Numbered from the stretch's first letter, positions 23,892 through 33,364 are shown. The stretch: DNA of 64,000 nt from Bog-532 sp965277615 (GCA_965277615.1 CBDIDG010000005.1:1922001-1986000), one strand, 5' to 3'. Numbers and translations: made by a program. Notes: generated from the sequence alone by a model not told the origin.

Positions 23892-25790
23892 TTGGGTGGT
23901 ATCGCCGGGTGCTACCAGCAGGGTGACGGCCACAAGCTGGTGGACCTCATGGACGACCGAATCGCCCATCGCGGCCGGGACGCGGCCGGACGGTGGGACT
24001 ACGAAGATGAGCGGGTCGCGGTCCAGCTCGGCCAGCGGCGGCTCTCGGTCATCGACCTCAGCGTCGCCGCCAGCGGCCCGCTGACCAAGGCCGGCCTGAC
24101 CCTGGTCTACGACGGGGAGCTGTACAACTACCGAACCCTGCGAGCCGAGCTGGCGGCCCGGGGAGCCAGCTTCACCACGCGGTCCGATACGGAAGTCGTG
24201 CTGGAGGCCTGGCGAGCCTGGGGCCCGGACGCGCTGGGCCGGTTCCGGGGCATGTTCGCGTTCGCCCTGTTCGACGAGCGGTCCGGGGACCTGATCCTGG
24301 CCCGGGACCCGTTCGGCATCAAGCCGCTGTTCTTCCTGCCGCGGGGCCAGGGCCTGCTGTTCGCCTCCGAGCTGAAGGCGATCGTCAGTGCCGTCGGCCC
24401 GGAACTGCGCATGGAGCCGGGTGCCCTGGTCGCGTCCATGCTGTATCACTGGCTGCCCGAGCAGTACTGCGCGATCCAGAACGTGGAAAAGCTGCCCGGG
24501 GGCTCCTGGGCCCGGCTTCGGCCGGACGGAAACTGCTCGATCCAGCACTACTGGCGAACGGCCAACGAGGCGGCCTGGGCTGCGGCCGGCCCTCCCCCCG
24601 ACCTGCGCGCGGTGATGGAGGCGTCGGTCGCCGCCCACCTGGTCTCCGACGTGCCGGTGTCCACCTTCCTGTCCGGTGGGCTGGACTCGAGCATCGTCAC
24701 CGCGCTCGCTCGTCGGGGCGTCCCGGCGATCGATGCTTACACGATCGTGCCTGGCCGGGGGGAACGGCATTCACAGGCCCTGTCCGACGATGCGGCCAAC
24801 GCGCGGACGGTCGCCGCCCGCCATGGGATCACCCTGCACGAGATCGACCTTGCCCCCGACATTGTGGACATGTTGCCGCGCATCGTCGACGTCCTGGACG
24901 AGCCGATCGCCGACCCGGCTGCGATCAGCACCGTGCTCATGTGCGAAGCCGCCCGCGCCCGCGGAGTCAAGGTGATCCTGTCCGGGACGGGTGCGGACGA
25001 GCTGTTCGGCGGCTACCGCAGGCACCTGGATTGTGTGCTGGCCGACCGGTACGGCCGCATGCCGGCCGCCCTCCGCTCGATGGCGCGTGGCGCGGTGGAC
25101 CGGGTCCCGGTCGGGGTGGCCGGTCGTGGGCTGCGCTGGGCGAAGCGATTCCTGACCTTCGCCGAGCTGCCGGAAGAACCCCGGTACCGCCGCAGCTACA
25201 CCCTCTACGACCCGGCCGGTCTGGCCGGCCTGATCAGTCCCGACCTGGCCGGCCAGGTCGGAGACCTGGTGGCGAGCCATCAGCACATCTACCGGGACAA
25301 CACGCTGACCGATGAGATCAACCGGATGTGCCTGGCCGACACCCGGCTGTTCTTGCCCGGGCTGAGTCTGGCCAGCATGGACCGGGCCGGCATGGCCGCC
25401 TCGGTCGAGGTGCGGTTCCCGTTCGTCGACCCGGAGGTGGCCCGGGCCGCGTTCGCCATCCCCGGCCGCGAGAAGATCTACCGGCAGCAGGGCAAGATCG
25501 CGCTCAGGCAGGCCGCCGAGGCCTGGCTGCCGCCCGAGATCGTGCACCGGCCCCGGGCTTCGCTCAGTGTTCCGCTTTGCGCCTGGGTCCATAACGACCT
25601 GCTCGAAGTCATCCAGGACGTGCTCGTCCATGGCGAGCTGGCCGGATCCGGCATGATCCGCCGCGATGCCCTGCTCGGCCTGATCCAGGACGAGCAGAGC
25701 GGCCGCCAGGACCGTTCCCGGCAGCTCTGGCAGCTGCTGACCCTCGAGCTGTGGCACCGCCACGCCCGGTCGCTGGGCGTAGCGGGCTGA
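23892..25790 (+). CDS. Asparagine synthetase B-like amidotransferase with degenerate glutaminase site
   Basis: 632 residues: an N-terminal Ntn-type glutaminase-like domain and a C-terminal ATP-pyrophosphatase synthase domain with FLSGGLDSS (residues 259-267). Unlike active AsnB (Met-Cys-Gly-Ile), the N-terminus is Met-Gly-Gly-Ile-Ala-Gly, so the catalytic Cys is absent. The oxyanion motif YNGE is YDGE (Asp74). It therefore probably uses free ammonia or has another amide-forming role, as seen for AsnB homologues in polysaccharide clusters. The TTG start at 23892 is one base after the previous stop, with a GGAG Shine-Dalgarno; no upstream Cys codon could restore the motif. Confidence 0.88.
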   Translation: MGGIAGCYQQGDGHKLVDLMDDRIAHRGRDAAGRWDYEDERVAVQLGQRRLSVIDLSVAASGPLTKAGLTLVYDGELYNYRTLRAELAARGASFTTRSDTEVVLEAWRAWGPDALGRFRGMFAFALFDERSGDLILARDPFGIKPLFFLPRGQGLLFASELKAIVSAVGPELRMEPGALVASMLYHWLPEQYCAIQNVEKLPGGSWARLRPDGNCSIQHYWRTANEAAWAAAGPPPDLRAVMEASVAAHLVSDVPVSTFLSGGLDSSIVTALARRGVPAIDAYTIVPGRGERHSQALSDDAANARTVAARHGITLHEIDLAPDIVDMLPRIVDVLDEPIADPAAISTVLMCEAARARGVKVILSGTGADELFGGYRRHLDCVLADRYGRMPAALRSMARGAVDRVPVGVAGRGLRWAKRFLTFAELPEEPRYRRSYTLYDPAGLAGLISPDLAGQVGDLVASHQHIYRDNTLTDEINRMCLADTRLFLPGLSLASMDRAGMAASVEVRFPFVDPEVARAAFAIPGREKIYRQQGKIALRQAAEAWLPPEIVHRPRASLSVPLCAWVHNDLLEVIQDVLVHGELAGSGMIRRDALLGLIQDEQSGRQDRSRQLWQLLTLELWHRHARSLGVAG

Positions 25791-25811
25791 TCCGCACCAC
25801 CGGAGGAAACG

Positions 25812-27833
25812 ATGAACCAGGCAGCGCCGTCTACCGCGCGGATCGGACGGATCGGCTGGTACGCGCGCCGGGCCACCCGGATGTCGCCCGCCGAGCTGGC
25901 CGGGCGAGCCTACGATCAGGCGCGGCACACGGCCTGGTCACGTCGGCAGGTGCAGCGCGAGGAGATGACGGCAATGACGCCGGTGCCCGGCGGCCCGCGG
26001 CGGTTCACGGCCGTGCTGCCGCCGGACACCGCGGAGCGGGTGACCGAGGAGGCCCGGGCGGCCGTCCTGGCCGCCGCGGATCTGCTCATGAAAGGCGAAT
26101 GGGAAGTCCTGGGCGTCGTCCGGACCGACCTGGTGACACCCGACTGGTTCCACGATCCGGTGACCGGCCGCCGGTCGTCCTCGGACCGCTACGCCTTCAG
26201 CATCAACCACCGATCGGAAGAGCAAACCGGCAACGTCAAGCAGGTCTGGGAGGTCTCCCGGCTGCACCACCTCACGCTGCTGGCCACCGCCTGGTTCCTC
26301 ACCGGCGACGAGGCGTACGCCGACCGGGTGGCCGACCAGCTGCGCTCCTGGTGGCGGGAGAACCCGTTCCTGTCCGGCATTCACTGGACGAACGGGATCG
26401 AGCTCGGTGTCCGCCTGATCAGCCTGGCCTGGATCCGGCGGCTGCTGGACGGCTGGCCGGGGGCGGCCGGATTGTTCGAGGACAACGAGCTGGCGGTACA
26501 GCAGATCCGCTGGCATCAGCAGTACCTGGCCGCGTTCCGGAGCCGGGGCTCATCGGCCAACAACCACGTCATCGCCGAGGCGGCCGGGCAGCTGGTGGCC
26601 TGCTGCGCCTTCCCGTGGTTCTCGGAGACTGGGCGCTGGTCGCGTAGTTCGGCCCGCCTCCTTCAGCGTGAACTGCTGCGGAACACCTTCCCCTCCGGGG
26701 TCGGCCGCGAGCTCGCCTCGGACTATCAGCGCTTTGTCGCCGAGCTCGGGCTGCTGGCCGCGGTGGAAGCCGGGGCGGCCGGCCGGCCCCTGGACCCGGC
26801 CGTCTGGTCGCGGCTCGGCGCGATGACCGACAGCGCCGCCGCCCAGGTCGACCAGCGCCTGCGCCCGCCCCGGCAGGGTGACGGCGACGACGGGCGGGCC
26901 CTGGTGCTCGATCCGCCGGTGCCGGACAGCTGGGCGTCGCTGCTCTCGCTCGGGGCGGCCCTGATCGGCCGGCTGGACTGGTGGCCGCCGGTAGCCGCCG
27001 ACGCGACCAGCGCGATCGTCGCCAGCCTGGCCGGTGCCCGCTCTGTCATCCCCGGGCGCCCCCGGTCCCGGCCGTCGCGGTTCGCCGACGCCGGGATGAC
27101 GCTGCTGCGGACGGATGAGCTCGAGTCCCCGGAAATCTGGTGCCGATGCGACGGAGGCCCGCACGGCTACCTCAGCATCGCCGCGCACGCCCACGCCGAT
27201 GCCCTTTCGGTGGAGGTCCGGCACGGTGGGGTGGACGTGCTCGCCGACCCTGGCACCTACTGCTACCACGGCGAACCGGCCTGGCGTTCGTACTTCCGCT
27301 CTACGATCGCCCACAACACGGTGGAACTGGACCGGCAGAGCCAGTCCGCCCACGGCGGTCCGTTCCTGTGGCTGCGCCAGGCCAACGGCCGGGAGATCGA
27401 GGTCACCGACACCAGCCAGGCCGTCCGGTGGACCGCCGACCACGACGGCTACCTGTCCTTGCGCCCGGCGGCCCGGCACCGCCGTTCGGTCCGGCTGGAC
27501 CGTGCCTCGCGCGCCATCGAGATCGTCGATGACATCGACGCCGGCGAGCACGACATCCGGGTCGCCTTCCACCTCGGCCCCGAGGTCGAGGCGGAGCTCA
27601 ACGACACCGGCGCAGCGCTGGACTGGACCGGTGCCGCCACCCCGGGAACGGCCCGGCTGGAGCTGCCGCCGCAGCTGCAGTGGAGCCTGCACCGGGGGGA
27701 GACCGATCCCATCCTCGGCTGGTACTCACCCGGCTTGGGGCGGAAGATCCCGGCCTACACCCTGGTCGGCCGGGGGCGGAGCACGCCCGGCGCGCCGTTC
27801 ACGACCCGGCTGGTGTTCCTCGACGCCGATTGA
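25812..27833 (+). CDS. Heparinase II/III family protein (polysaccharide lyase-like)
   Basis: 673 residues. The N-terminal all-alpha toroid includes NHRSEEQTGNVKQVWEVSRL, WTNGIELGVRLISLAWI and SSANNHVIAEAAGQ. The C-terminal beta-sandwich has SIAAHAHADALSVEVRHGG and RSTIAHNTVELDRQSQ, matching heparinase II/III and alginate-lyase-like proteins. These cleave uronate-containing polymers by beta-elimination. No signal peptide is visible at the N-terminus, so export is unclear. With a uronate-forming dehydrogenase in the same operon, it may edit or release the polymer made here (inference). GGAGG precedes ATG 25812. Confidence 0.87.
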   Translation: MNQAAPSTARIGRIGWYARRATRMSPAELAGRAYDQARHTAWSRRQVQREEMTAMTPVPGGPRRFTAVLPPDTAERVTEEARAAVLAAADLLMKGEWEVLGVVRTDLVTPDWFHDPVTGRRSSSDRYAFSINHRSEEQTGNVKQVWEVSRLHHLTLLATAWFLTGDEAYADRVADQLRSWWRENPFLSGIHWTNGIELGVRLISLAWIRRLLDGWPGAAGLFEDNELAVQQIRWHQQYLAAFRSRGSSANNHVIAEAAGQLVACCAFPWFSETGRWSRSSARLLQRELLRNTFPSGVGRELASDYQRFVAELGLLAAVEAGAAGRPLDPAVWSRLGAMTDSAAAQVDQRLRPPRQGDGDDGRALVLDPPVPDSWASLLSLGAALIGRLDWWPPVAADATSAIVASLAGARSVIPGRPRSRPSRFADAGMTLLRTDELESPEIWCRCDGGPHGYLSIAAHAHADALSVEVRHGGVDVLADPGTYCYHGEPAWRSYFRSTIAHNTVELDRQSQSAHGGPFLWLRQANGREIEVTDTSQAVRWTADHDGYLSLRPAARHRRSVRLDRASRAIEIVDDIDAGEHDIRVAFHLGPEVEAELNDTGAALDWTGAATPGTARLELPPQLQWSLHRGETDPILGWYSPGLGRKIPAYTLVGRGRSTPGAPFTTRLVFLDAD

Positions 27834-27842
27834 CCGGGTCGA

Positions 27843-30179
27843 TCAGGAATCCGTTCCGGAGGAGCTTCTGGCCAGTTCGGTCAGGAGCTCCTCGTAGGCA
27901 CGGGCCGTCTGCTCGATGCCGAAGTCACGTTCGGCCCGGGCCCGGGCCGCCTGGCCCAGCCGGGCCCGCAGGCCGGGGTCGCTCGCGAGCAGGCGCAGCC
28001 GGTCCGCGAGCCGGTCGACGTCCCCCACCGGGATCAGGTAGCCCTGTTCCCCGTCTTCGACGATGTCACTGATCGCGCCGCAGTCGCTGGCCACGATCGG
28101 CACCCCGGCCGCCATCGCTTCCATCAGCGCGATCGGTACCCCCTCGTGCACCGAGGACAGGCAGGACACGTCCAGCCCGGGGAGCAGCTGGGGGATGTCA
28201 CGGCGGGTGCCGAGGAACGTCGTCCGGTGGCCGATACCCAGCCGCTCCGCCGTGTCCTGCAGCTGCGACCTCAGCTCCCCGTCACCGATCACGGCCAGGC
28301 GCAGCGACGGGACGTCGGGCAGGCACTTGGCCACCGCCTCGAACAGCACGTGGTGGGCCTTCTGCGCGCTGAGCCGCCCGACCACGCCGACGACCACGTC
28401 GCCAGCGGCGGCGCCCAGCACCGTCCGGGCCTGGGCGCGCTCGGCCGGACCCGGGCGCTCGGGCAGGACGATCCCGTTGGGGATGACCACCTCGCGGACC
28501 GACTCCCAGGCGTGACGGCCGACGCCTTCCTGCGACCGCAGATACTCTCCCTGGCTGGCGGCCAACAGCACGAGCGCGTCCGAGACCCCGAGGGTCCGCA
28601 CCGCCCACGGCGGCAGCACCCGGCGCCCGATCGAGGTCAGGTCCATGTCGTGCGCGGCAACGATGTTGACCGGCACCCGGGCGATCAGTGCGGCCAGCCG
28701 CCCCAGGGCCAGGCTGGCCCGGTGGTGGTGCGCCACCAGCACCGCGTCCGTCCGGTCGGCGCGCAACGACGCGACCAGCCGCGGCAGCGTGCGCCAGTCG
28801 AACTTGCCCGCCCGGTCGAGGGTCTCGACCTCGAAACCGGCCGCGCGGAAGTCGGCGGCCAGCGGCCCGGCCTCGCGCAGGCAGACCAGCCGCGGCCGGA
28901 CCACCGCCGGGTCGAAGTGACGGAACAGGTTGAGCAGCAGCATCTCGACGCCGCCGACGAACGTCAGATCGAGCACCACGGTCAGGCGGACCGGCCCCCG
29001 CCCCGGCCGTGGTCGCGGGCGGCCAGCCACCTGGGCCGCCGGGACCGGAGCGGGGGCGGCCACCGCGGTCAGTTCCCGGGCGGCCGCCTCCACGCTGGTG
29101 TCCAGGCGGAACTCGCGCTCCACCCGGGCCCGGGCGGCCACGCCCATCCGCTGGCGCAGCGGGCGGTCACGGAGCAGCCGGGCCAGCCGGTCAGCCATCG
29201 CGTCCGGGTCGTGCGACGGCACGAGGTAGCCGGTGGTGCCGTCGGCCAGCATCTCCCCGACCCCGCCGACGTCCGTGCAGACCGCCGGCCGCCCGGCGGC
29301 CATCGCCTCCAGCAGCGCCATCGGGAAGCACTCGATGGTGTACGAGCAGAGCGTGAAGACGTCCAGGGCGGGCAGCAGGCTGGGCACGTCGGAGCGGTTC
29401 CCCAGCAGGCGCACGTGGTCGGCCAGCCCCAGCTCGGCCACGGTTTTCTCGATCCGTGGCCGCATCGGGCCGTCCCCGATGACCAGCACGGTCAGGTCGG
29501 GGAACTCGCCGATCAGCTTCCGGGCCGCCTGGAGCAGCAGGATGTGGTCCTTCTCGGGGCGCATGGCGGCCACGATGCCCACCACCGGCCGGTGCCGATC
29601 GAGGCCGAGCCGGCCCCGGGCCTGCTCCTGGCCGGCCGGGTCGTAGCCGGCCGGGTCGACCCCATTGTGAATGATCCGGATCTTGTCCGCGGGATAGCCC
29701 AGAGCCCCGGCCAGGTAGCGGGTCTGGGCGTGGGCCACCCCGAAGTAGGCATCGGTGCTCCGATCCAGCAGCCGGTCGGTCAGCCGACGCACCCACGTGC
29801 GGTCGTCCATATCGCCGCAGTTGTGCACCCACACCACCCGGCGCGGCACCCGGGCCAGGATGGCCGCGAGTCGGCCCAGCAGTTCCGCGTTGTACCCGCG
29901 CGCCAGCACCACGTCCGGACGCTGACGGCGCATCTCGCGCACCAGGTCGGCCGCGGCGGCCAGGGCTTGCCGTTTGGTCCGCCGCAGGGCGACCGCCGGA
30001 ACCCCGGTTCCGGCTAGCTCACCGAACAACGCCCCCTCGGCCCCGATGCACACGACCGAGCAGGCGAACCAGGCTGGGTCGAGGCGCGGCAGCAGCGTCG
30101 TGACGTGCCGTTCGGCGCCGCCAGTGCCGAGGTCCGGCACCACGTACATCACCCGCAGCGGGCGGCCGGACCGGGTCAC
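27843..30179 (-). CDS. Tandem two-domain glycosyltransferase (GT4-GT4 fusion)
   Basis: 778 residues holding two complete GT-B glycosyltransferases. The first (about 1-370) starts VMYVVPDLGTGGAERHV and contains ECFPMALLEAMAAGRPAV. The second (about 395-778) starts VVLDLTFVGGVEMLLLNLF and contains VHEGVPIALMEAMAAGVPIV. They are joined by a Pro/Arg-rich linker. Two consecutive additions to the lipid-linked oligosaccharide could be made by one polypeptide. The GTG at 30179 overlaps the stop of the Wzy-like gene (GTGA); the frame extends upstream, but only as antisense of that gene. It is last in a wzz-wzy-GT operon. Confidence 0.88.
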   Translation of the reverse strand: MTRSGRPLRVMYVVPDLGTGGAERHVTTLLPRLDPAWFACSVVCIGAEGALFGELAGTGVPAVALRRTKRQALAAAADLVREMRRQRPDVVLARGYNAELLGRLAAILARVPRRVVWVHNCGDMDDRTWVRRLTDRLLDRSTDAYFGVAHAQTRYLAGALGYPADKIRIIHNGVDPAGYDPAGQEQARGRLGLDRHRPVVGIVAAMRPEKDHILLLQAARKLIGEFPDLTVLVIGDGPMRPRIEKTVAELGLADHVRLLGNRSDVPSLLPALDVFTLCSYTIECFPMALLEAMAAGRPAVCTDVGGVGEMLADGTTGYLVPSHDPDAMADRLARLLRDRPLRQRMGVAARARVEREFRLDTSVEAAARELTAVAAPAPVPAAQVAGRPRPRPGRGPVRLTVVLDLTFVGGVEMLLLNLFRHFDPAVVRPRLVCLREAGPLAADFRAAGFEVETLDRAGKFDWRTLPRLVASLRADRTDAVLVAHHHRASLALGRLAALIARVPVNIVAAHDMDLTSIGRRVLPPWAVRTLGVSDALVLLAASQGEYLRSQEGVGRHAWESVREVVIPNGIVLPERPGPAERAQARTVLGAAAGDVVVGVVGRLSAQKAHHVLFEAVAKCLPDVPSLRLAVIGDGELRSQLQDTAERLGIGHRTTFLGTRRDIPQLLPGLDVSCLSSVHEGVPIALMEAMAAGVPIVASDCGAISDIVEDGEQGYLIPVGDVDRLADRLRLLASDPGLRARLGQAARARAERDFGIEQTARAYEELLTELARSSSGTDS

Positions 30180-31771
30180 GACACCCCCGCCGGTACGGTC
30201 ACCGGCCGGGCACCCCTCCGGTCGGGCAGCGCCGGGATGTCGGTCGACAGCCACAGCGGGGCCCGGGGGCGCCGGGCGGCCTGTTGCCGGTCCCGCGCCG
30301 CCACCGTCATGCCGCATATCAGGAACACCATGCAGGTCGGGAAGTCCAGCAGCCGTGTGTCGGCGAACGCGCCCGCCGTGATCTGGGTGGTCAGCGCGCA
30401 GATGCCGATCACGGCCAGCCGCCGGCCCATCAGGCCCTGGGCCGGCAGGATCCAGTACGCCTGCAGCAGCAGGCCGCTCAGTGGGACCAGCACGCACAGC
30501 CATAGCACCAGGCCGATGAGGCCGAGGTCGACCAGGATGCCCAGCTCGGTCTCGTGCGAGGCGATGCCCAGCCCGTCGGACCACGGGACGGTGTTGGACC
30601 ACTGCTGGTGGTGGTAGGTGTTGACTGCCATGAACCGGCCGATGCCCCAGCCGAACCATGGTTCCCGCTTGAAGGCCCAGATCGAGGTGGCGATCGCGTT
30701 CAGCCGGTCGAATACCTCACCGGTGGACCCGACCCCGCCCGCGTCCCGGTTCGCGCTGGTGAACGTCGACCAGTTAGTGGCGATCAGCAGGACGACCACG
30801 CCGATCAGGGTGGCGAATACCGCCCGGGCGCCGGGCGCCAGCGCGACGCCGATGATCAGCGCCAGCGCGAACGCCAGGTAGATCGCGCGGGTGTGGGTGA
30901 GGTAGATGGCCAGGCCGGACGGTATCGCGTACAGCCACAGCAGGACGCGCCGCCAGGTCGGCATGCCCCGATCGGCGGCCAGCATGATCGCGATGACCAG
31001 GCCGATGACCAGCACTATGCCGTTAGCCACCGGCTGGTTGAACACGCCGTTGGCGCGGCCCGGCCAGCCTGGAGCGTCCACTATGTAGCGCGGCCAGACC
31101 AGGCTCGGCGCATCGAACTGGTCGATGCTCACCAGCACGGAGTACGCGGCGAAGCCGAGGATCGACCACAGCACGAACCGGACGGCCGACTCCCGGGCGA
31201 ACAGCCGCCGGCCCAGCAGGTACATCGTGAACGGGATGGCGGTGCTGGTCTCGATATAGCGGGAGACCGGCGTCAGCGCGCCGCTTACCGTCGATGACAG
31301 GGCTGGATACTGATGCGGCAGCACCATCGAGCCGTAGCTCCACAGGATGTACAGCACCATGGCCACCTCGACGAAGGTGACCTTCGGCAGTTCGAACCGG
31401 TGCCGCCACATGAAGACCGCCGCCGACACCAGCGCCAGCGCCCACGCGATCAGGAACGGGTCGGCCACGACCAGGTGGGGCAGGGCCAGCCGCAGGAACA
31501 TCGTCCCGAGGACAAGGACCACGGCCAGCGGCGGGTGACGCAGGCAGACCGTCACGATGATCGCGCCGAGGATCAGCAGCAGGAGGCCGACACCGAGGCC
31601 GCCCTTCAACCGGGACCCGACCAGCGCGAGGATCGCGAGCACGACGGTCACCGCGCCGACGACCTGGCTGGTCCGGCCGAAGCCGTCCGTCAGCACCCGG
31701 CCGCCGAACCAGTCCGTTCGCAACCGGCCGCTCAGCCGTCGGCCGATCGCCGGGGCGGAGCGCCGGGTCAT
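30176..31771 (-). CDS. O-antigen ligase/polymerase-like membrane protein (Wzy type)
   Basis: 531 residues with about 12 hydrophobic segments. A large non-cytoplasmic loop carries the family-typical EPWFGWGIGRFMAVNTYHHQ segment, followed by HETELGILVDLGLIGLVL, as in the Wzy_C/O-antigen ligase domain. It probably polymerises repeat units outside the membrane. It overlaps Wzz upstream (ATGA at 31768-31771) and the double glycosyltransferase downstream, forming a translationally coupled trio. Confidence 0.87.
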   Translation of the reverse strand: MTRRSAPAIGRRLSGRLRTDWFGGRVLTDGFGRTSQVVGAVTVVLAILALVGSRLKGGLGVGLLLLILGAIIVTVCLRHPPLAVVLVLGTMFLRLALPHLVVADPFLIAWALALVSAAVFMWRHRFELPKVTFVEVAMVLYILWSYGSMVLPHQYPALSSTVSGALTPVSRYIETSTAIPFTMYLLGRRLFARESAVRFVLWSILGFAAYSVLVSIDQFDAPSLVWPRYIVDAPGWPGRANGVFNQPVANGIVLVIGLVIAIMLAADRGMPTWRRVLLWLYAIPSGLAIYLTHTRAIYLAFALALIIGVALAPGARAVFATLIGVVVLLIATNWSTFTSANRDAGGVGSTGEVFDRLNAIATSIWAFKREPWFGWGIGRFMAVNTYHHQQWSNTVPWSDGLGIASHETELGILVDLGLIGLVLWLCVLVPLSGLLLQAYWILPAQGLMGRRLAVIGICALTTQITAGAFADTRLLDFPTCMVFLICGMTVAARDRQQAARRPRAPLWLSTDIPALPDRRGARPVTVPAGVS

Positions 31772-33213
31772 ACCCGGCTGGTCCGTGACTCGGGGCCGGC
31801 GCTGGACGCCGTCTGGTCCAGAGGCCGAGCCAGAGGCAGCGGCACGGTACGGTCATCGCGGTCATCGCGGTCATCGCGGCCCGTCTCCTCACGACGCGGC
31901 TGCCGCTCTACGAAGGCCACTCCGAGCAGGGACACGCCGCCTCGCTCCAGCTGGTCCCGGACAGCCGCCAGGGCATCCGCGGATGATCCGGCCCCGGCGA
32001 GCAGCAGGGTCCGGTCGGCCACGGCGCAGACCATGTACGACTCCGGCGACTCGGACGCCACCGGCGTCTGGATCACGATCAGGTCGGCCCGGCTCCGCAA
32101 CGAGTCCACCAGGTCGCGCAGGTGCTCGATCCCGAGCAGGCCGTTCATGTCCCGCGGATCACTGACCAGGAAGACCTCGCGCAGGGCCCCGGCCGACCCC
32201 CGCGACACCAGCAGCCATCCGTCGCCGACGGGCTCGATGTCCCCCTCGACGGCGTCGAACGGGGTCGGTGCGCCGTCGGCGTGCACCAGGATCGTGCGCA
32301 AGCCGTGATCCGCCCGGTAGCGGGCCAGGCGCGCGGCGATCTCATCGTCCGCGGGCGTCTGCTCGACCGGAGTCACGGCGATCACGGCCGGCTTGGGCAG
32401 ATCAAGCAGCGCGACCGAGGTGGCGAGCTGGCGCAGTTTCCGCTCCCGTTGCAGCTCAGCCTCTTCCCCGCCCCCCGCCGGAATGACCACCAGCGGCTCG
32501 ATCCTGGCCTTCTCGGCCAGTTCGGCCGGACTGGACAGCCGTCGCGTGGTGGCCCCCAGCAGCCAGGCCAGCAGGCAACCGAGGATCAGCCCACCGACGA
32601 CCGACTCACCGACGACCTTCTTGAATCCCGACTTCACCGCGGTGACGCCGGCGTCGGCTTGCAGCATCTGCAGGCTGTTGGTGGGATCGGCGTTGACTGC
32701 GTTGATCCGGTCCTGCATGTCGATCTCGGCGGGCACCCGGATCGCGCCGCTGACGGAGTTGGTGTCGGCCTTGACCGCTTGCTGCATCTGCTCGATCAGG
32801 CTCTGCCGCCCGGCCGCCAGGCTGGCGTTCACCTGCTTGATGAACTGGCTGGCGGCGTCCTTGGCCGCCAGTTGAGCAGTGGCCTGGTCGGGGGCAGTCG
32901 CCGAGATGTAGATGATCGGGCTCGCCGCGGCCGTCTGCGCGGTCAGCGTCACGTCGGAGGGCAACTTGATCGCGCCCCGCAGCGTGTCCTGGTACGACGG
33001 CTGGATGAACGTGTCGACGTATCCGCTGGCCAGGACCCCGACCTGGTCGGGGGAAGCGTTCGCGGACTGGGTGGCGATCGTCGCCGTACCGGTGTAGTGC
33101 GTACCGGCATGTCGCTCGCTGACCCCGAAGGCCACCAGCCCGGCCAGTAGCGTGATCGCCACCACCAGGAACCATCGACTACGGATACGAGCGAGATGTG
33201 CCCCGAGGCTCAT
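31768..33213 (-). CDS. Wzz/chain-length determinant-like protein lacking a tyrosine-kinase ATP site
   Basis: 481 residues. TM1 (WFLVVAITLLAGLVAFGV), an extracytoplasmic coiled-coil region with Gln/Ala-rich helices, TM2 (VGGLILGCLLAWLLGA), and then a cytoplasmic domain that resembles the BY-kinase/CpsD fold but has no Walker A (GxxGxGK[ST]). It likely controls polymer length with Wzx and Wzy. The GGGAG Shine-Dalgarno is seven bases from ATG 33213 but only one from ATG 33219, so I chose 33213. The promoter element at 33318-33289 precedes it. Confidence 0.8.
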   Translation of the reverse strand: MSLGAHLARIRSRWFLVVAITLLAGLVAFGVSERHAGTHYTGTATIATQSANASPDQVGVLASGYVDTFIQPSYQDTLRGAIKLPSDVTLTAQTAAASPIIYISATAPDQATAQLAAKDAASQFIKQVNASLAAGRQSLIEQMQQAVKADTNSVSGAIRVPAEIDMQDRINAVNADPTNSLQMLQADAGVTAVKSGFKKVVGESVVGGLILGCLLAWLLGATTRRLSSPAELAEKARIEPLVVIPAGGGEEAELQRERKLRQLATSVALLDLPKPAVIAVTPVEQTPADDEIAARLARYRADHGLRTILVHADGAPTPFDAVEGDIEPVGDGWLLVSRGSAGALREVFLVSDPRDMNGLLGIEHLRDLVDSLRSRADLIVIQTPVASESPESYMVCAVADRTLLLAGAGSSADALAAVRDQLERGGVSLLGVAFVERQPRREETGRDDRDDRDDRTVPLPLARPLDQTASSAGPESRTSRV

Positions 33214-33288
33214 CCGCATGCTCCCTTCTTAGGAGTATGTCCTCCGGAAAATCCCGGGGTGACTCATCGGCTCCCGGCCTTTGTGTGC

Positions 33289-33318
33289 ATACGAGCACTG
33301 AGCGGAGGCGCTTGATAC
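33289..33318 (-). promoter_or_regulatory. Locus promoter element: GTATCA-N17-CTCGTAT
   Basis: Minus strand: GTATCA 33318-33313, 17 bases, CTCGTAT 33295-33289. It drives the wzz-wzy-glycosyltransferase operon and is divergent from the element at 33365. Confidence 0.65.
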
Positions 33319-33364
33319 AAGGCCGGTTATCTTTCGCCTGGCCGGGAGGTGCCGCCCGGATCAG

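Noticed and set aside
28146..30017. Long plus-strand frame opposite the double glycosyltransferase
   Set aside because: Composition is that of an antisense shadow (His/Arg/Gln-rich, no domain), and the minus strand has two clear GT4 domains.
30180..30659. 5' extension of the double glycosyltransferase frame
   Set aside because: It lies entirely within the Wzy-like gene on the same strand and has shadow composition; the coupled GTG at 30179 is the sensible start.
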